DNA of 64,000 bases from Ascidiaceihabitans donghaensis. Lineage in GTDB: Bacteria; Pseudomonadota; Alphaproteobacteria; Rhodobacterales; Rhodobacteraceae. The notes under the pieces were generated by a model. That model had not been told where the DNA came from. It saw only the letters and a list, made by a program, of their open reading frames with translations, and made no database searches. The position numbers and the translations under genes are program-made. Shown one piece after another: positions 44,080 through 52,994 of the stretch. Each line of letters starts with the position of its first letter. The first letter of the stretch is position 1. The stretch lies in NCBI RefSeq assembly GCF_900302465.1, contig NZ_OMOR01000001.1, positions 868,001 through 932,000 on the forward strand, given 5' to 3'.

Positions 44080-45093
44080 TCAACTGCCGCAGATGGCTTG
44101 TAGGCGCAGCCAGTCTGCATCGCGCAGCAATGGCTTAGGGTCCGCATTGCGCATCGGGTCTGCTTCTATCAGCGGCAGTGTTTCTTCACCGGTGATGTCG
44201 CGTGCATAGGCATAAGGAGAGCTGCGAATTTCAGCGGATGCAAAAGCGGCCAGCAGGGCCACGTCGTCCACGGGGGGGCGCGGTGCTTGCAATATGCGTT
44301 CGGCGTGTGCGTCTAATGTCGTGGATGGTAGATTGCCGGTGGTCAGCAAGCTGATGCTGGCGCGCATACCTGCCTGAGACAAAAGGGTTTCCAGCGGATC
44401 ATGTGTCTGGATGCGTAGGGTTTCTGCCAAAATGTAGCCAGCCGCCACGTCGGGTTCTTCAAAACCTTCGACGAGACCGCGATGCAAAAGGATTTTTCCG
44501 CCAGGCAATGACAGGCTGTCGCTTAGCCCGCTGCGCAAGATCACCAAGTTCTCGGTGTTCGTTCGTAAGGCCAGCGTTTTTAAACCTGGGGCTGCCCCTG
44601 CGGACCTGCAGGGCTGTCCTGTCACCCGCTGGATACGGCGCAACAAATCTTCGCCGATCTGGGCGCGTATGACCGTAGGCACCACGTCCAGTGCGTGTTG
44701 TGTCAAAGCACCGGGCAGCCACAGGGTAACACCCGCAACCACGGCTGAAACCGACAGCGCAGCCCCCAGCCAGCGCAAGCGTCCGGGGCGGGGTCGGGCC
44801 TTGGCCACTGCACGGCGCAGCTGATCTATGGCATCGATCATATCGGCTTCGTCTGCGGCCAAATCCAAAGTTTCGCCGGGGTCTCCGTCGGGATGGAATG
44901 TAGCAGGTGCATTGCCAGTGGTGCTGCGTTCCACCGCGGCCAAAGACCAATGCGTGATGGCCTTGTCTGTGAGATCCTTGATGACGAGGGTCGCGTTCCC
45001 GATGGACACCACGACTTCGCGTCGCTGGTCCTGCGGCGTGGCCCGCCACAGCCCTGTGGCTTCCAAACGGTCATATTTGGTCAGGGCGGTCAT
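44080..45093 (-). CDS. Membrane protein resembling an inactive M48 metallopeptidase
   Basis: A 337-residue protein with one transmembrane helix (about 107-127, WLGAALSVSAVVAGVTLWLP) after a cytoplasmic N-terminal region. In the second half LPGGKILLHRGLVEG (196-210), followed by DVAAGYILAETLRIQTHDPL, strongly recalls the M48 pattern LPGGxIxVxxGLL...LAxVLAHExxH. The zinc motif HExxH is replaced by AETLR, so catalysis is not expected. It might be a binding or regulatory relative. The resemblance is by eye and has not been tested. Confidence 0.7.
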   Translation of the reverse strand: MTALTKYDRLEATGLWRATPQDQRREVVVSIGNATLVIKDLTDKAITHWSLAAVERSTTGNAPATFHPDGDPGETLDLAADEADMIDAIDQLRRAVAKARPRPGRLRWLGAALSVSAVVAGVTLWLPGALTQHALDVVPTVIRAQIGEDLLRRIQRVTGQPCRSAGAAPGLKTLALRTNTENLVILRSGLSDSLSLPGGKILLHRGLVEGFEEPDVAAGYILAETLRIQTHDPLETLLSQAGMRASISLLTTGNLPSTTLDAHAERILQAPRPPVDDVALLAAFASAEIRSSPYAYARDITGEETLPLIEADPMRNADPKPLLRDADWLRLQAICGS

Positions 45094-45151
45094 CGTCTGC
45101 TCAGTTTTTGCTGTTGTTGAGCACGCAGCCTAACACCTGTTGTGGCATCTA

Positions 45152-46780
45152 TCAAAGTGTCCGCGCGTGATTGCGCAATTCAAATTTCTGGATTTTGCCC
45201 GTCGAGGTCTTGGGAAGCTCTTGAAAGATGACCAGTTTTGGCGCCTTGAACCCAGCCAAGGTCTCGCGGGCGAAAGCGATCATTTGTGCGGCGTCGCCCG
45301 TGCATCCCTCTTTCAGTTCAACAAAAGCGCAGGGCACTTCACCCCATTTGTCGTCGGGTTTTGCGACAACAGCGGCCAATGACACGTCAGGATGGGCCAT
45401 TAAAACAGCTTCCACTTCTACAGAGCTGATGTTTTCGCCGCCCGAGATGATGATGTCTTTCGCGCGGTCCGCGATCTGGATGTAGCCGTCTGGATGCTGG
45501 ATCGCGAGGTCTTCGGAATGGAAGTACCCCCCCTGAAATGCCTTGGCTGTGGCGTCCGGGTTTTTGAGGTAGCCTTTCATGACTGAATTTCCCCGCATCA
45601 CGATTTCGCCTTGATGGGTACTGTCCATCCTGACCTGACCCATGGCTTCATCCACTACGGTGATATGCTCCATCATCGGCATGGCAACACCTTGGCGGGC
45701 CTTTATGGCGGCTTTGTCGGACTGTTCCAATGCGTCCCATTCTTCGGATTTCCAGACACATTCGGTGACGTGACCGTAGGTTTCTGTCAGCCCGTAGACT
45801 TGGGTGACGTTAAAGCCCAGCGCCTCGATCTTGCCCAATGTGGCCGGGGCGGGGGGGGCACCTGCTGTGAAAACTTCGACTTGGTGGTGGAACTCGCGTC
45901 GTTCTGCTTCATCTGCGTTGACGATCATATTCAACACAATGGGGGCCCCGCCAAAATGGGTGACGCCTTCGTCGGCGATGGCTGCGTAAATAGCATCAGC
46001 GCTGATGTCGCGGCAGCATACCAAAGTGCCACCGATCAAGGGCATCATCCATGTGTGGTTCCAGCCGTTGCAATGAAACAAGGGTACGATGGCCATAAAG
46101 ACCGGATGCAAGACCATGCGCCATGAAATGACGGTGCCCATTGTCATCATATATGCGCCGCGGTGGTGATACACGACGCCTTTGGGGCGCCCCGTTGTGC
46201 CGGAAGTATAGTTCAGGGCAAGGCTTTCCCATTCATCTTCGGGCATGATCCATGCAAAGTTCGGATCGGCCAGCGTCAGGATGTCTTCGTAAACCGGATG
46301 GCGTCCCGAAGCGGGCCAGCCGTTGGCAGCGTCCGCAACCTCGATCAGAATCGGGGCGTTCCCGACCATTTGTGCGACGGCGGCTTCTGCCAATGGCATG
46401 AATTGCGGGTCAGCCAAAACAACTTTGGCTTCGCCGTGGTCGAAAATATACGCAACGGTATCGACATCAAGGCGGGTGTTGATCGTGTTCAGGACCGCGC
46501 CACAGGCGGGCACTCCGAAATGGGCTTCGGCCTGCGCGGGAAGATTGGGAATAAGGGTTGCCACGACGTCGCCCGGGGTGACGCCCATCGATACCAAAGC
46601 AGAGGCCAGACGCGTGCAACGGTCATAATACTGTGCATATGTGACACGGTGATCGCCATAAATCACAGCGGGGCGTCCGGCAAAAACATGTGCAGCGCGC
46701 CGCAAATGCGACAAAGGCGTCAGCGGCACATAATTGGCGGCACATTTGTCCAAGCCACTTTCATCGTTCATCCAGCCCAT
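45152..46780 (-). CDS. Acyl-CoA synthetase, DmdB/MMPA-CoA ligase-like
   Basis: A 542-residue AMP-forming ligase. LNYTSGTTGRPKGVVYHHRG is the P-loop, QVYGLTETYGHVTE the A5 motif, YFHSEDLAIQHPDGYIQIAD the A7 motif and KTSTGKIQKFELR the C-terminal lysine motif. Length and blocks fit medium-chain fatty acyl-CoA ligases, which in roseobacters include DmdB of the DMSP demethylation pathway. No other dmd genes lie near, so the substrate is open. AGGGGAG precedes the ATG. Confidence 0.85.
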   Translation of the reverse strand: MGWMNDESGLDKCAANYVPLTPLSHLRRAAHVFAGRPAVIYGDHRVTYAQYYDRCTRLASALVSMGVTPGDVVATLIPNLPAQAEAHFGVPACGAVLNTINTRLDVDTVAYIFDHGEAKVVLADPQFMPLAEAAVAQMVGNAPILIEVADAANGWPASGRHPVYEDILTLADPNFAWIMPEDEWESLALNYTSGTTGRPKGVVYHHRGAYMMTMGTVISWRMVLHPVFMAIVPLFHCNGWNHTWMMPLIGGTLVCCRDISADAIYAAIADEGVTHFGGAPIVLNMIVNADEAERREFHHQVEVFTAGAPPAPATLGKIEALGFNVTQVYGLTETYGHVTECVWKSEEWDALEQSDKAAIKARQGVAMPMMEHITVVDEAMGQVRMDSTHQGEIVMRGNSVMKGYLKNPDATAKAFQGGYFHSEDLAIQHPDGYIQIADRAKDIIISGGENISSVEVEAVLMAHPDVSLAAVVAKPDDKWGEVPCAFVELKEGCTGDAAQMIAFARETLAGFKAPKLVIFQELPKTSTGKIQKFELRNHARTL

Positions 46781-46855
46781 TTGCGATCTCCCCTTCGCGT
46801 TGATCTTACTTGAATTGCCAAAAAAAGAGGATATTGCAAGTGGGTCTTACCCCAA

Positions 46856-47782
46856 ATGAAAGAGACTGCCTTGTCTGCGGCCGCTTCCCCAACCAAACCG
46901 CTTGCTGCCGCCGGCTGCATGATCGGCGCTATGGCGTTGTTGGGGTTCGTTGATAACTACGTTGCAACCATCGCTTTGGAAATTTCGGTTTGGCAGTTCT
47001 TGTCGGTGCGGGCCGTGATGGCTGTGTCGTTGATTGCGGTGCTTTCGATGTTGGGTTTGGGCACGATCTGGCCGCAACGGTTGTGGGCGGTCGGCTTGCG
47101 ATCTGTGTTGGTTGCAGTGGGTATGTTGCTTTATTTCGGGTCGCTTGCGTTTATGCCGATCGCGCAGTCCTTGGCAGGGTTGTTTACTGCGCCGATCTTT
47201 GTCCTGCTTCTGACGGTTGTGGTGCTGAAACAAACCATCGGACCTTGGCGCGTGTTGGCTGTGGTCGTTGGGTTTTCGGGGATTTTACTGGTGCTGGGTG
47301 TACAGCAGGGGGCCCCGGGGTGGATCATGCTGATGCCGGTGGCTGGCGGGTTCTTTTATGCCATAGGGTCTTTGGTGACGCGTATTTTGTGCGCTGAAGA
47401 AAGCACATTGTCTATGTTGGCGGGGATAATGACGTCGCAAGGTGTCATTGGTGTATGCGTTTTGATCGGGTTGGCGATTATCGACCCTGCCGTTCCGGAA
47501 GGGGCCCAAGGCTTTTTATTGCGGGGATGGGTTTGGCCAATTCCCTCGGTATTTCCCTTTATCGTGCTGCAAGCTGTTGTTTCGGTGGCCGGTGTATTTT
47601 TGCTGATCCGCGCATATCAGTGGGGTGAGGCCAGCCAGGTTTCTGTGTTGGAATATTCAATCATGATCTTCGGGCCGTTCTTTGGGTGGGCCTTGATGGG
47701 GCAGGTGATCACACGGTTGATGATTGTAGGCATTGTTTTGATTATGGTGGCGGGTGGCATCATCGCCGTGCGGTCCAAATAG
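46856..47782 (+). CDS. EamA/DMT-family transporter
   Basis: A 308-residue inner-membrane protein with about ten helices in two EamA halves. The first half contains LYFGSLAFMPIAQSLAGLFT and FVLLLTVVVLKQTIGPWR; the second contains VAGVFLLIRAYQWGEASQVS and SIMIFGPFFGWALMGQ. Drug/metabolite exporters of this family move amino acids or metabolites; the substrate is unknown. Confidence 0.87.
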   Translation: MKETALSAAASPTKPLAAAGCMIGAMALLGFVDNYVATIALEISVWQFLSVRAVMAVSLIAVLSMLGLGTIWPQRLWAVGLRSVLVAVGMLLYFGSLAFMPIAQSLAGLFTAPIFVLLLTVVVLKQTIGPWRVLAVVVGFSGILLVLGVQQGAPGWIMLMPVAGGFFYAIGSLVTRILCAEESTLSMLAGIMTSQGVIGVCVLIGLAIIDPAVPEGAQGFLLRGWVWPIPSVFPFIVLQAVVSVAGVFLLIRAYQWGEASQVSVLEYSIMIFGPFFGWALMGQVITRLMIVGIVLIMVAGGIIAVRSK

Positions 47783-47858
47783 GCGGGTCGTTCGTATTTT
47801 GACCTGTTGACCGTTCAAAGCACTTGGGGCTGGCTGTGGCTGCTATAGACTGTGTCTT

Positions 47859-48509
47859 ATGATCATTTCTTATGGCCGAAAATATGTGTTTGTTCACGCC
47901 CCCAAAACGGGGGGGACTTCGATGGCTTTGGCCTTGGAAGACCGGGCAATGAAAGACGACATTATGTTGGGTGACACGCCAAAGGCATTAAAGCGCCGGC
48001 GCAAGTTGACCCATGTGAAAACGCGAGGCCGCCTTTGGAAACACGCGACTTTAGCGGATGTGGATGGGCTTTTGCCACTGAGCGATATCGACGGGATGTT
48101 CGTTTTCACAATGGTCAGAAATCCGTGGGATCGTATGGTAAGCTACTACCACTGGCTTCGCGATCAGCGCTTTGATCACCCTGCGGTGTCTTTAGCGGGG
48201 CAGGTTGATTTCAAGAACTTTGCGCAATCGGATTTGATTGCGGCGTCAATGGCTGCAAACCCTGCGCATCGCTATGTCACGGATATCACGGGAACAGATC
48301 GGTGTAGCCTCTACATCAGGTTGGAACATTTCGTGCAAGATGCACGCCCCTTAATGGATCATTTGGGATTTGACTTTGAACTGCCGCGCCAAAACACGTC
48401 GCAAAGGTCTGTTCACTACCAGGACTACTATGATGATGCGACGCGAAGGGCCGTGGCAGGTGCTTGTGCAGATGACATCGAACAATTCGGATATCGTTTT
48501 GATCAATGA
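47859..48509 (+). CDS. Sulfotransferase family 2-like protein
   Basis: A 216-residue soluble protein. The PAPS 5'-phosphosulfate loop is VHAPKTGGTSMALAL (KTGGTS at 16-21) and the 3'-phosphate motif is MVRNPWDRMVSYYHWLRDQ (RNPWDR at 87-92). It would transfer sulfate from PAPS to a hydroxyl group of a glycan, lipid or metabolite. The donor would come from the sat/cysC enzyme. No glycan biosynthesis genes are adjacent. Confidence 0.82.
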   Translation: MIISYGRKYVFVHAPKTGGTSMALALEDRAMKDDIMLGDTPKALKRRRKLTHVKTRGRLWKHATLADVDGLLPLSDIDGMFVFTMVRNPWDRMVSYYHWLRDQRFDHPAVSLAGQVDFKNFAQSDLIAASMAANPAHRYVTDITGTDRCSLYIRLEHFVQDARPLMDHLGFDFELPRQNTSQRSVHYQDYYDDATRRAVAGACADDIEQFGYRFDQ

Positions 48510-48525
48510 CAATCAGCTGCTGATC

Positions 48526-50571
48526 CTAGGATGCTTCTTTCTGGGCAATACCCGCCAGCAAATTGTGCAAATCCGTGAGGGGGAGAGGTGTGCCAAAGTA
48601 AAACCCTTGCACATAGGCACATCCCGCATCTTCCAAAAAAACCAACTCTTCTTCGACTTCCGTGCCCTCGGCAAGTACCGGAATTTGTAAAGCATCCCCG
48701 ATCAGCATTGTGGCTTTGGCAATCGCTGCGCGTTTTGGGTTGATGTGGATTTCCTGCACAAAACTTCTGTCCATTTTGATTTTGTCGAATGGAAAAGATT
48801 GCAGGGTATTCAGAGATGAATACCCGGTTCCGAAATCGTCCATCGCGATCCGTAGCCCCATTGCTTTCAACCTATGCATCACACGCAATGTGTGGTTTTC
48901 GTCGTCGATGATGCTGGCTTCGGTTACTTCCAATTCCAGTCGTTCGGGTGCCAGTCGTGTTTCGAACAAAATGTCCGAAACGCTTTCAATGAACGAGGGT
49001 TGTACCAGTTGTTGGGGTGCCACATTTACAGCAATCGACAAAGGAATAGGCCATTGCACAGCTTCTTCGCAGGCGGTGCGCAATACCCACAGCCCAATAT
49101 CGCGGATCAACCCGGTTTCTTCGGCAATTGGAATGAATTCCGCAGGCGACACCCTTCCGCGGGTTGGATGGTTCCAACGCAATAGCACTTCGAACCCGAC
49201 CAGGTCGCGCGAGGGCAGTTCATTTTGTTTTTGATACACCAGTTCCAGTTCCCCGCGGGCGGCGGCCTGGCGTAGGTCCGTTTGGATTTCGAGCCGTGCG
49301 CGTGATTGTTTTTGCATGTCGGCGTCAAAAATCTGCACGTCCACGTCGGGGTTTGCCTTGGCATAAAACATCGCAATGCCGGAGTTCTGCAAAAGAGTGT
49401 CCATATCGCGCCCGTCTTGTAAACTAGAGGATACGCCCATGGAGGCTGTCACAAGAATGGGATTGTCGCCTACGTTCAACGGTTCTTTCAAATAGGCCGA
49501 TATGCGGTCCGCCATTGAGGTGACTTGACCCATTCGGCGGAAACCACGCGATACTATGACGAATTCATCGCCGCCTGCACGAAACAATGTGTCTTCATGC
49601 TGTAGCTCTTCGCCGATGCGTTGGGCAATTTTCGACAAAACTATGTCGCCGGATGCTCTGCCGTATAGTTCGTTGATATGCTTAAATGCGTCGATGTTCA
49701 CTGTGAACACAGCGACATGGTCCGTGAGGTCGCCTTTCAGCGCTGTTGTCCATTTTTCCAAGGCGACATGCAAAGCATGACGGTTTGGCAAATTTGTCAA
49801 AATGTCTTTCATCGCGGCAGATTGCATCTGCTGGTTCGCATGTTGCGACAGACCCTGTTCGATATTGAGGGCCGCATACCCCATGACAAAGACAAAAAGC
49901 GCAACCAGAATGACGATCAGCCCCAGAATATGATCAGAAAACACTTGATCCGGAACTTCATAAAGCGGGCTTAGTGATATGGAAAACGAGCCCATGCCGA
50001 CAAAGTGCATGGTGCAGATACCCAACACCATCGCGGTGATACCTCCGGCCGTGCAATAACGCGTCCAAGGGTAGGCGATACGGTGATAGGCGATCGCGCC
50101 AAAGCCTGCGCCCAGGCATATGGACACAAAAACGGTTGTGGCATGCCAGTCCAATGTACCAGGCAGCATATAGGCTGACATTCCGACGTAGTGCATGGCG
50201 CTGACAGTGGTGCCGAACATGATGCCTGCAAAAACAAACCGCGTTCGTGTTTTCATGTATGCCATTGTGAAATTTGCACCCAGGGCGCCAAGTACCGAGA
50301 TCACCAGAGAAACCGCTGTCAAAACCGGTTCAAATGCGTGGGGAAGGCCCGGGTCGTAGGCGAGCATGGCGATGAAGTGTGTGGCCCAGATCGTAGCTCC
50401 GGTCATTGCACCTGCCAAGGCGACCTGAATGGTTTTGATTTTGTGTTTCACAATCAGAACGCGGCGCAAAAGCGTGACCGATAGTGAGGAGCCGACCACA
50501 CACACCATGGCCGCCACAGCGACAAGCCAGAAAGAGTGTTCTTGTGTCAGACATTCGATAACGCGGTACAT
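48526..50571 (-). CDS. MHYT-GGDEF-EAL cyclic-di-GMP signalling protein
   Basis: A 681-residue inner-membrane protein. The sensor has seven helices with the MHYT motifs WATHFIAML, AMHYVGMSAY and TMHFVGMGSF, thought to bind a metal and sense O2, CO or NO. A diguanylate cyclase domain with an intact active site (LFRAGGDEFVIV) and a phosphodiesterase domain follow. The EAL motif reads EVLLRW, and the other catalytic residues (IAMDDFGTGYSSL, KMDRSFV) are conserved. The frame stays open to a TTG at 50733 with no ribosome site; the ATG at 50571 gives the usual MHYT N-terminus and is preferred. Confidence 0.88.
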   Translation of the reverse strand: MYRVIECLTQEHSFWLVAVAAMVCVVGSSLSVTLLRRVLIVKHKIKTIQVALAGAMTGATIWATHFIAMLAYDPGLPHAFEPVLTAVSLVISVLGALGANFTMAYMKTRTRFVFAGIMFGTTVSAMHYVGMSAYMLPGTLDWHATTVFVSICLGAGFGAIAYHRIAYPWTRYCTAGGITAMVLGICTMHFVGMGSFSISLSPLYEVPDQVFSDHILGLIVILVALFVFVMGYAALNIEQGLSQHANQQMQSAAMKDILTNLPNRHALHVALEKWTTALKGDLTDHVAVFTVNIDAFKHINELYGRASGDIVLSKIAQRIGEELQHEDTLFRAGGDEFVIVSRGFRRMGQVTSMADRISAYLKEPLNVGDNPILVTASMGVSSSLQDGRDMDTLLQNSGIAMFYAKANPDVDVQIFDADMQKQSRARLEIQTDLRQAAARGELELVYQKQNELPSRDLVGFEVLLRWNHPTRGRVSPAEFIPIAEETGLIRDIGLWVLRTACEEAVQWPIPLSIAVNVAPQQLVQPSFIESVSDILFETRLAPERLELEVTEASIIDDENHTLRVMHRLKAMGLRIAMDDFGTGYSSLNTLQSFPFDKIKMDRSFVQEIHINPKRAAIAKATMLIGDALQIPVLAEGTEVEEELVFLEDAGCAYVQGFYFGTPLPLTDLHNLLAGIAQKEAS

Positions 50572-50903
50572 GCACCAGCCCGAAGAATTAAACAGATGCT
50601 GATCGTGATAGGGGTAAGAGGTAAATGAACGGTTCAGACCGTCAAACCTTTGCGCAAATTCGGTGTACAACAAAGCAAAGTCTTCAGGGGAAGTGGGTGC
50701 GTTTTCCACTTTGGGTCGTGGAAAAGCAGACAATTTGTTTCAAATTGATGATCAATAATAGGCGCCTCTAATGAACTGTTCTGGAATGTCGAAACAATGC
50801 CCCAATTCGGCCCAATTGCCGACCCATCGGCGTCACGCGAATCGCAACATCTGTCCTCACTGCTTCACATGCGCCGCTGCTGCAAACTTAGGCGCTTTAT
50901 ACC
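50572..50903. other. Divergent upstream region of the c-di-GMP gene and Hint gene 2
   Basis: The 332 bp hold the promoters of both genes. The part to 50733 remains open in the frame of the MHYT protein, so an N-terminal extension cannot be excluded. No other gene, repeat or operator was found. Confidence 0.5.
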
Positions 50904-51581
50904 ATGGGGATGGACACAATGTTTGGATGGAAAAACAAAGCCAACGGAATGCCACAGCGGATGGTCGAAAAGACCGGCGCATATGATGGCGGTATCTACA
51001 ACGCCACAACGCACGGATTGCTGAGCGGAACACGCGTCGCCTCCAATCTTGGCTGGCGATCCGTCGATGCCATCGAAATCGGTGATTCAGTTTTGACATT
51101 TGATCATGGCATGCAACAGGTGACTGACATTCGTCGCAGCACCTTGTGGGTGGATGCAACAGCGGTTCCAACACACATGTGGCCTGTGTTCGTGCCTGCG
51201 GGCGCACTTGGGAACCGCGTTGACATGACCGTTTTGCCAGAGCAGGGCATCTTGATCGAAAGCGAAGCGGCGGTTGACCAGCACGGCGACCCATTTGCAG
51301 TTGTGCCTGCCAACGCATTGACTGGTGTGCGCGGCGTAAAGCGCCAACCCCCGGTGCAACGACTGGAAGTTATTACACTTTTCTTTGCCGCGGAACAGGT
51401 CATCTACACGGAAGGGTCATTGTTGTGCCACTGCACCCGCGCCCATCTTTCGTTGACTGACATGGTGTCAGGGCTGGAGCAGCCCTATGACGTTCTGTCT
51501 GGAACAGATGCGTCTTTTCTAGCGGAATGTATCGTCGTTGAGGACCATTTCGCCGCTCATGAATTTGGCATTGCCTGCTGA
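50904..51581 (+). CDS. Hint-domain protein 2 (no catalytic cysteine)
   Basis: A 225-residue protein with a Hint domain: GLLSGTRVASNLGWRSVDAI, then EIGDSVLTFDHGMQQV, then LPEQGILIESEAAVDQHGDP and ALTGVRGVKR. The first position of the Hint domain is leucine where active Hint domains have cysteine, so self-processing is not expected. Start codons at 50904, 50910 and 50919 are all possible. It is followed at 50 bp by a three-way-junction hairpin. Confidence 0.8.
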   Translation: MGMDTMFGWKNKANGMPQRMVEKTGAYDGGIYNATTHGLLSGTRVASNLGWRSVDAIEIGDSVLTFDHGMQQVTDIRRSTLWVDATAVPTHMWPVFVPAGALGNRVDMTVLPEQGILIESEAAVDQHGDPFAVVPANALTGVRGVKRQPPVQRLEVITLFFAAEQVIYTEGSLLCHCTRAHLSLTDMVSGLEQPYDVLSGTDASFLAECIVVEDHFAAHEFGIAC

Positions 51582-51627
51582 TCCCCATTTGACCAAGCGC
51601 CGAATAATTGGCGTCATGGTCATCCCT

Positions 51628-51694
51628 TCTCTGCATCCGGCCACCGGTCAGACCGGGCTCCACCCCCAATGCTGGAGTGGGTCGGATGCAGGGA
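51628..51694 (+). ncRNA. Candidate three-way-junction RNA downstream of Hint gene 2
   Basis: A long stem (CTGCATCCG 51631-51639 with CGGATGCAG 51683-51691, extended on both sides) encloses two hairpins: CCGGT/ACCGG (51644-51656) and CTCCA/TGGAG (51658-51677). G-U pairs extend the stem only on the plus strand. No T-tract follows, so it is not a standard terminator. It may be a 3'-UTR element, an RNA processing signal or an independent small RNA. Confidence 0.45.
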
Positions 51695-51838
51695 CAAAAT
51701 GCGTGTAAAGCACGAAGATAAAACCGTTTATTTGCTTTTTGCCAAACCTCCAATCTTGTGATGGGATTCCAATCAACTGACATGATTGCCACTGATACTT
51801 CGACGTTCGGTGCAGGCCTTTCAGAACTGGCGCTGGTG

Positions 51839-51870
51839 AAGGCCCTCAGGGACACCTAGGGTAGGGCCTT
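51839..51870 (+). terminator. Hairpin in front of the isomerase-like gene
   Basis: AAGGCCCT (51839-51846) and AGGGCCTT (51863-51870) pair perfectly around a 16-nt loop and are followed by TATG. It ends 27 bp before the next start codon; it could be a weak terminator of Hint gene 2 or a leader structure. The remaining sequence of this 316-bp gap shows nothing else. Confidence 0.4.
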
Positions 51871-51897
51871 TATGCAATCGAATAAAAGGATCGTTCC

Positions 51898-52530
51898 ATG
51901 ACGGAAATCGAGTATTTCTATTCCGCGCACTCAGCTTTCGCTTATATCGGCTCTTCAAGATTGATGGAGATTTGTGCAAAACACGGCGCGTCATTGGTGC
52001 ACAGGCCCATTGCGCTATCGCCAGTTGTTGAGGCGGCGGGGGGATTGTCTTTTGCAGGGCGTACGCGACCGCATGTGGATTACTATTTTGGCCGCGAAAT
52101 CGAACGCTGGTCTGAATTTCGCAACGTCTCAATCATAAACCATCGCCCGACCTACCACGACAATGCGCTGGATCTGTCGAATGGCATGATAATCGCATCC
52201 ATACCCTTGGATGTGGACACCGACGCGTTGGCACATGCAATTTTGCAAGCGCATTGGCGGGACGATATTGATCTTGCGGATGTGGGGGCATTGATGGACG
52301 TGGCGCAGGACCTTGGACTGGATGGGCGGGCATTGCTGGACGCGGCGCAAGGGGACGACGTTCGTGGTCAACATGAGGCCAACACACAAGAAGCGATCGC
52401 GCGAAACGTTTTTGGGTCACCGACATATTTTGTGGGCGGGGACATGTTTTACGGGCAAGACCATCTGGAACTGGTTGCGCGCGCATTGGAAAAGCCATTC
52501 GAGCCGAATGCGTTTCGAAATCCGGAATAA
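51898..52530 (+). CDS. 2-hydroxychromene-2-carboxylate isomerase-like (DsbA-fold) protein
   Basis: A 210-residue thioredoxin-fold protein of the HCCA isomerase/kappa-GST group. The N-terminal YFYSAHSAFAYIGSSRL has the catalytic serine position, and NVFGSPTYFVGGDMFYGQDH is the conserved C-terminal glutathione-binding block. There is no CxxC. Such enzymes act in naphthalene-type aromatic degradation or as general glutathione isomerases; no degradation cluster is present. Confidence 0.85.
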   Translation: MTEIEYFYSAHSAFAYIGSSRLMEICAKHGASLVHRPIALSPVVEAAGGLSFAGRTRPHVDYYFGREIERWSEFRNVSIINHRPTYHDNALDLSNGMIIASIPLDVDTDALAHAILQAHWRDDIDLADVGALMDVAQDLGLDGRALLDAAQGDDVRGQHEANTQEAIARNVFGSPTYFVGGDMFYGQDHLELVARALEKPFEPNAFRNPE

Positions 52531-52536
52531 GACGGA

Positions 52537-52968
52537 TTATAGAACGCCAATTTCTGCCAAAGCCTTGTTCAATTCGATAGGCAGTGGTTCTTCGTTTTCG
52601 CGTCCTTCTGGCAGATCGAGAGGCGCGTCTTCGGGTTTCAGGTAACGCCATCCTTGAAAGGGGCGTTTCAAGCTGCCTTGGGTGCGTATCAGTTTCGGGT
52701 CGCTGACAATGCTGCAGCGTCGAATACCGTCCGACCCGATGTATTCATCCAGACGCAAAATCTTTTGACGGCACTGGATGACGCCTTTGATGACCCAATA
52801 GATGGATCCCCCGTTTAAAATTTCGGCTTCGCGTTTGGGCCACATGCGGGTGACGTGTCGGGGGCTGCCATCGGGGGCTTGCGCCCTCTTTGTGGCTTGC
52901 CACGCGGCCAACCCTTCGACGTTTTCGGTGCCGACAGACAGTTTGATGATGTTGATGTGGCTGCTCAC
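52537..52968 (-). CDS. DUF1489 family protein
   Basis: A 143-residue conserved alphaproteobacterial protein of unknown function. Blocks INIIKLSVGTENVEGLAAWQ, HVTRMWPKREAEIL, GSIYWVIKGVIQCRQKILRL and RPFQGWRYL match what I remember of DUF1489. It is divergent from nrdJ, whose promoter region it shares. Confidence 0.8.
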   Translation of the reverse strand: MSSHINIIKLSVGTENVEGLAAWQATKRAQAPDGSPRHVTRMWPKREAEILNGGSIYWVIKGVIQCRQKILRLDEYIGSDGIRRCSIVSDPKLIRTQGSLKRPFQGWRYLKPEDAPLDLPEGRENEEPLPIELNKALAEIGVL

Positions 52969-52994
52969 GCGGGATGCTCCGAAAGTGGTGTGAT

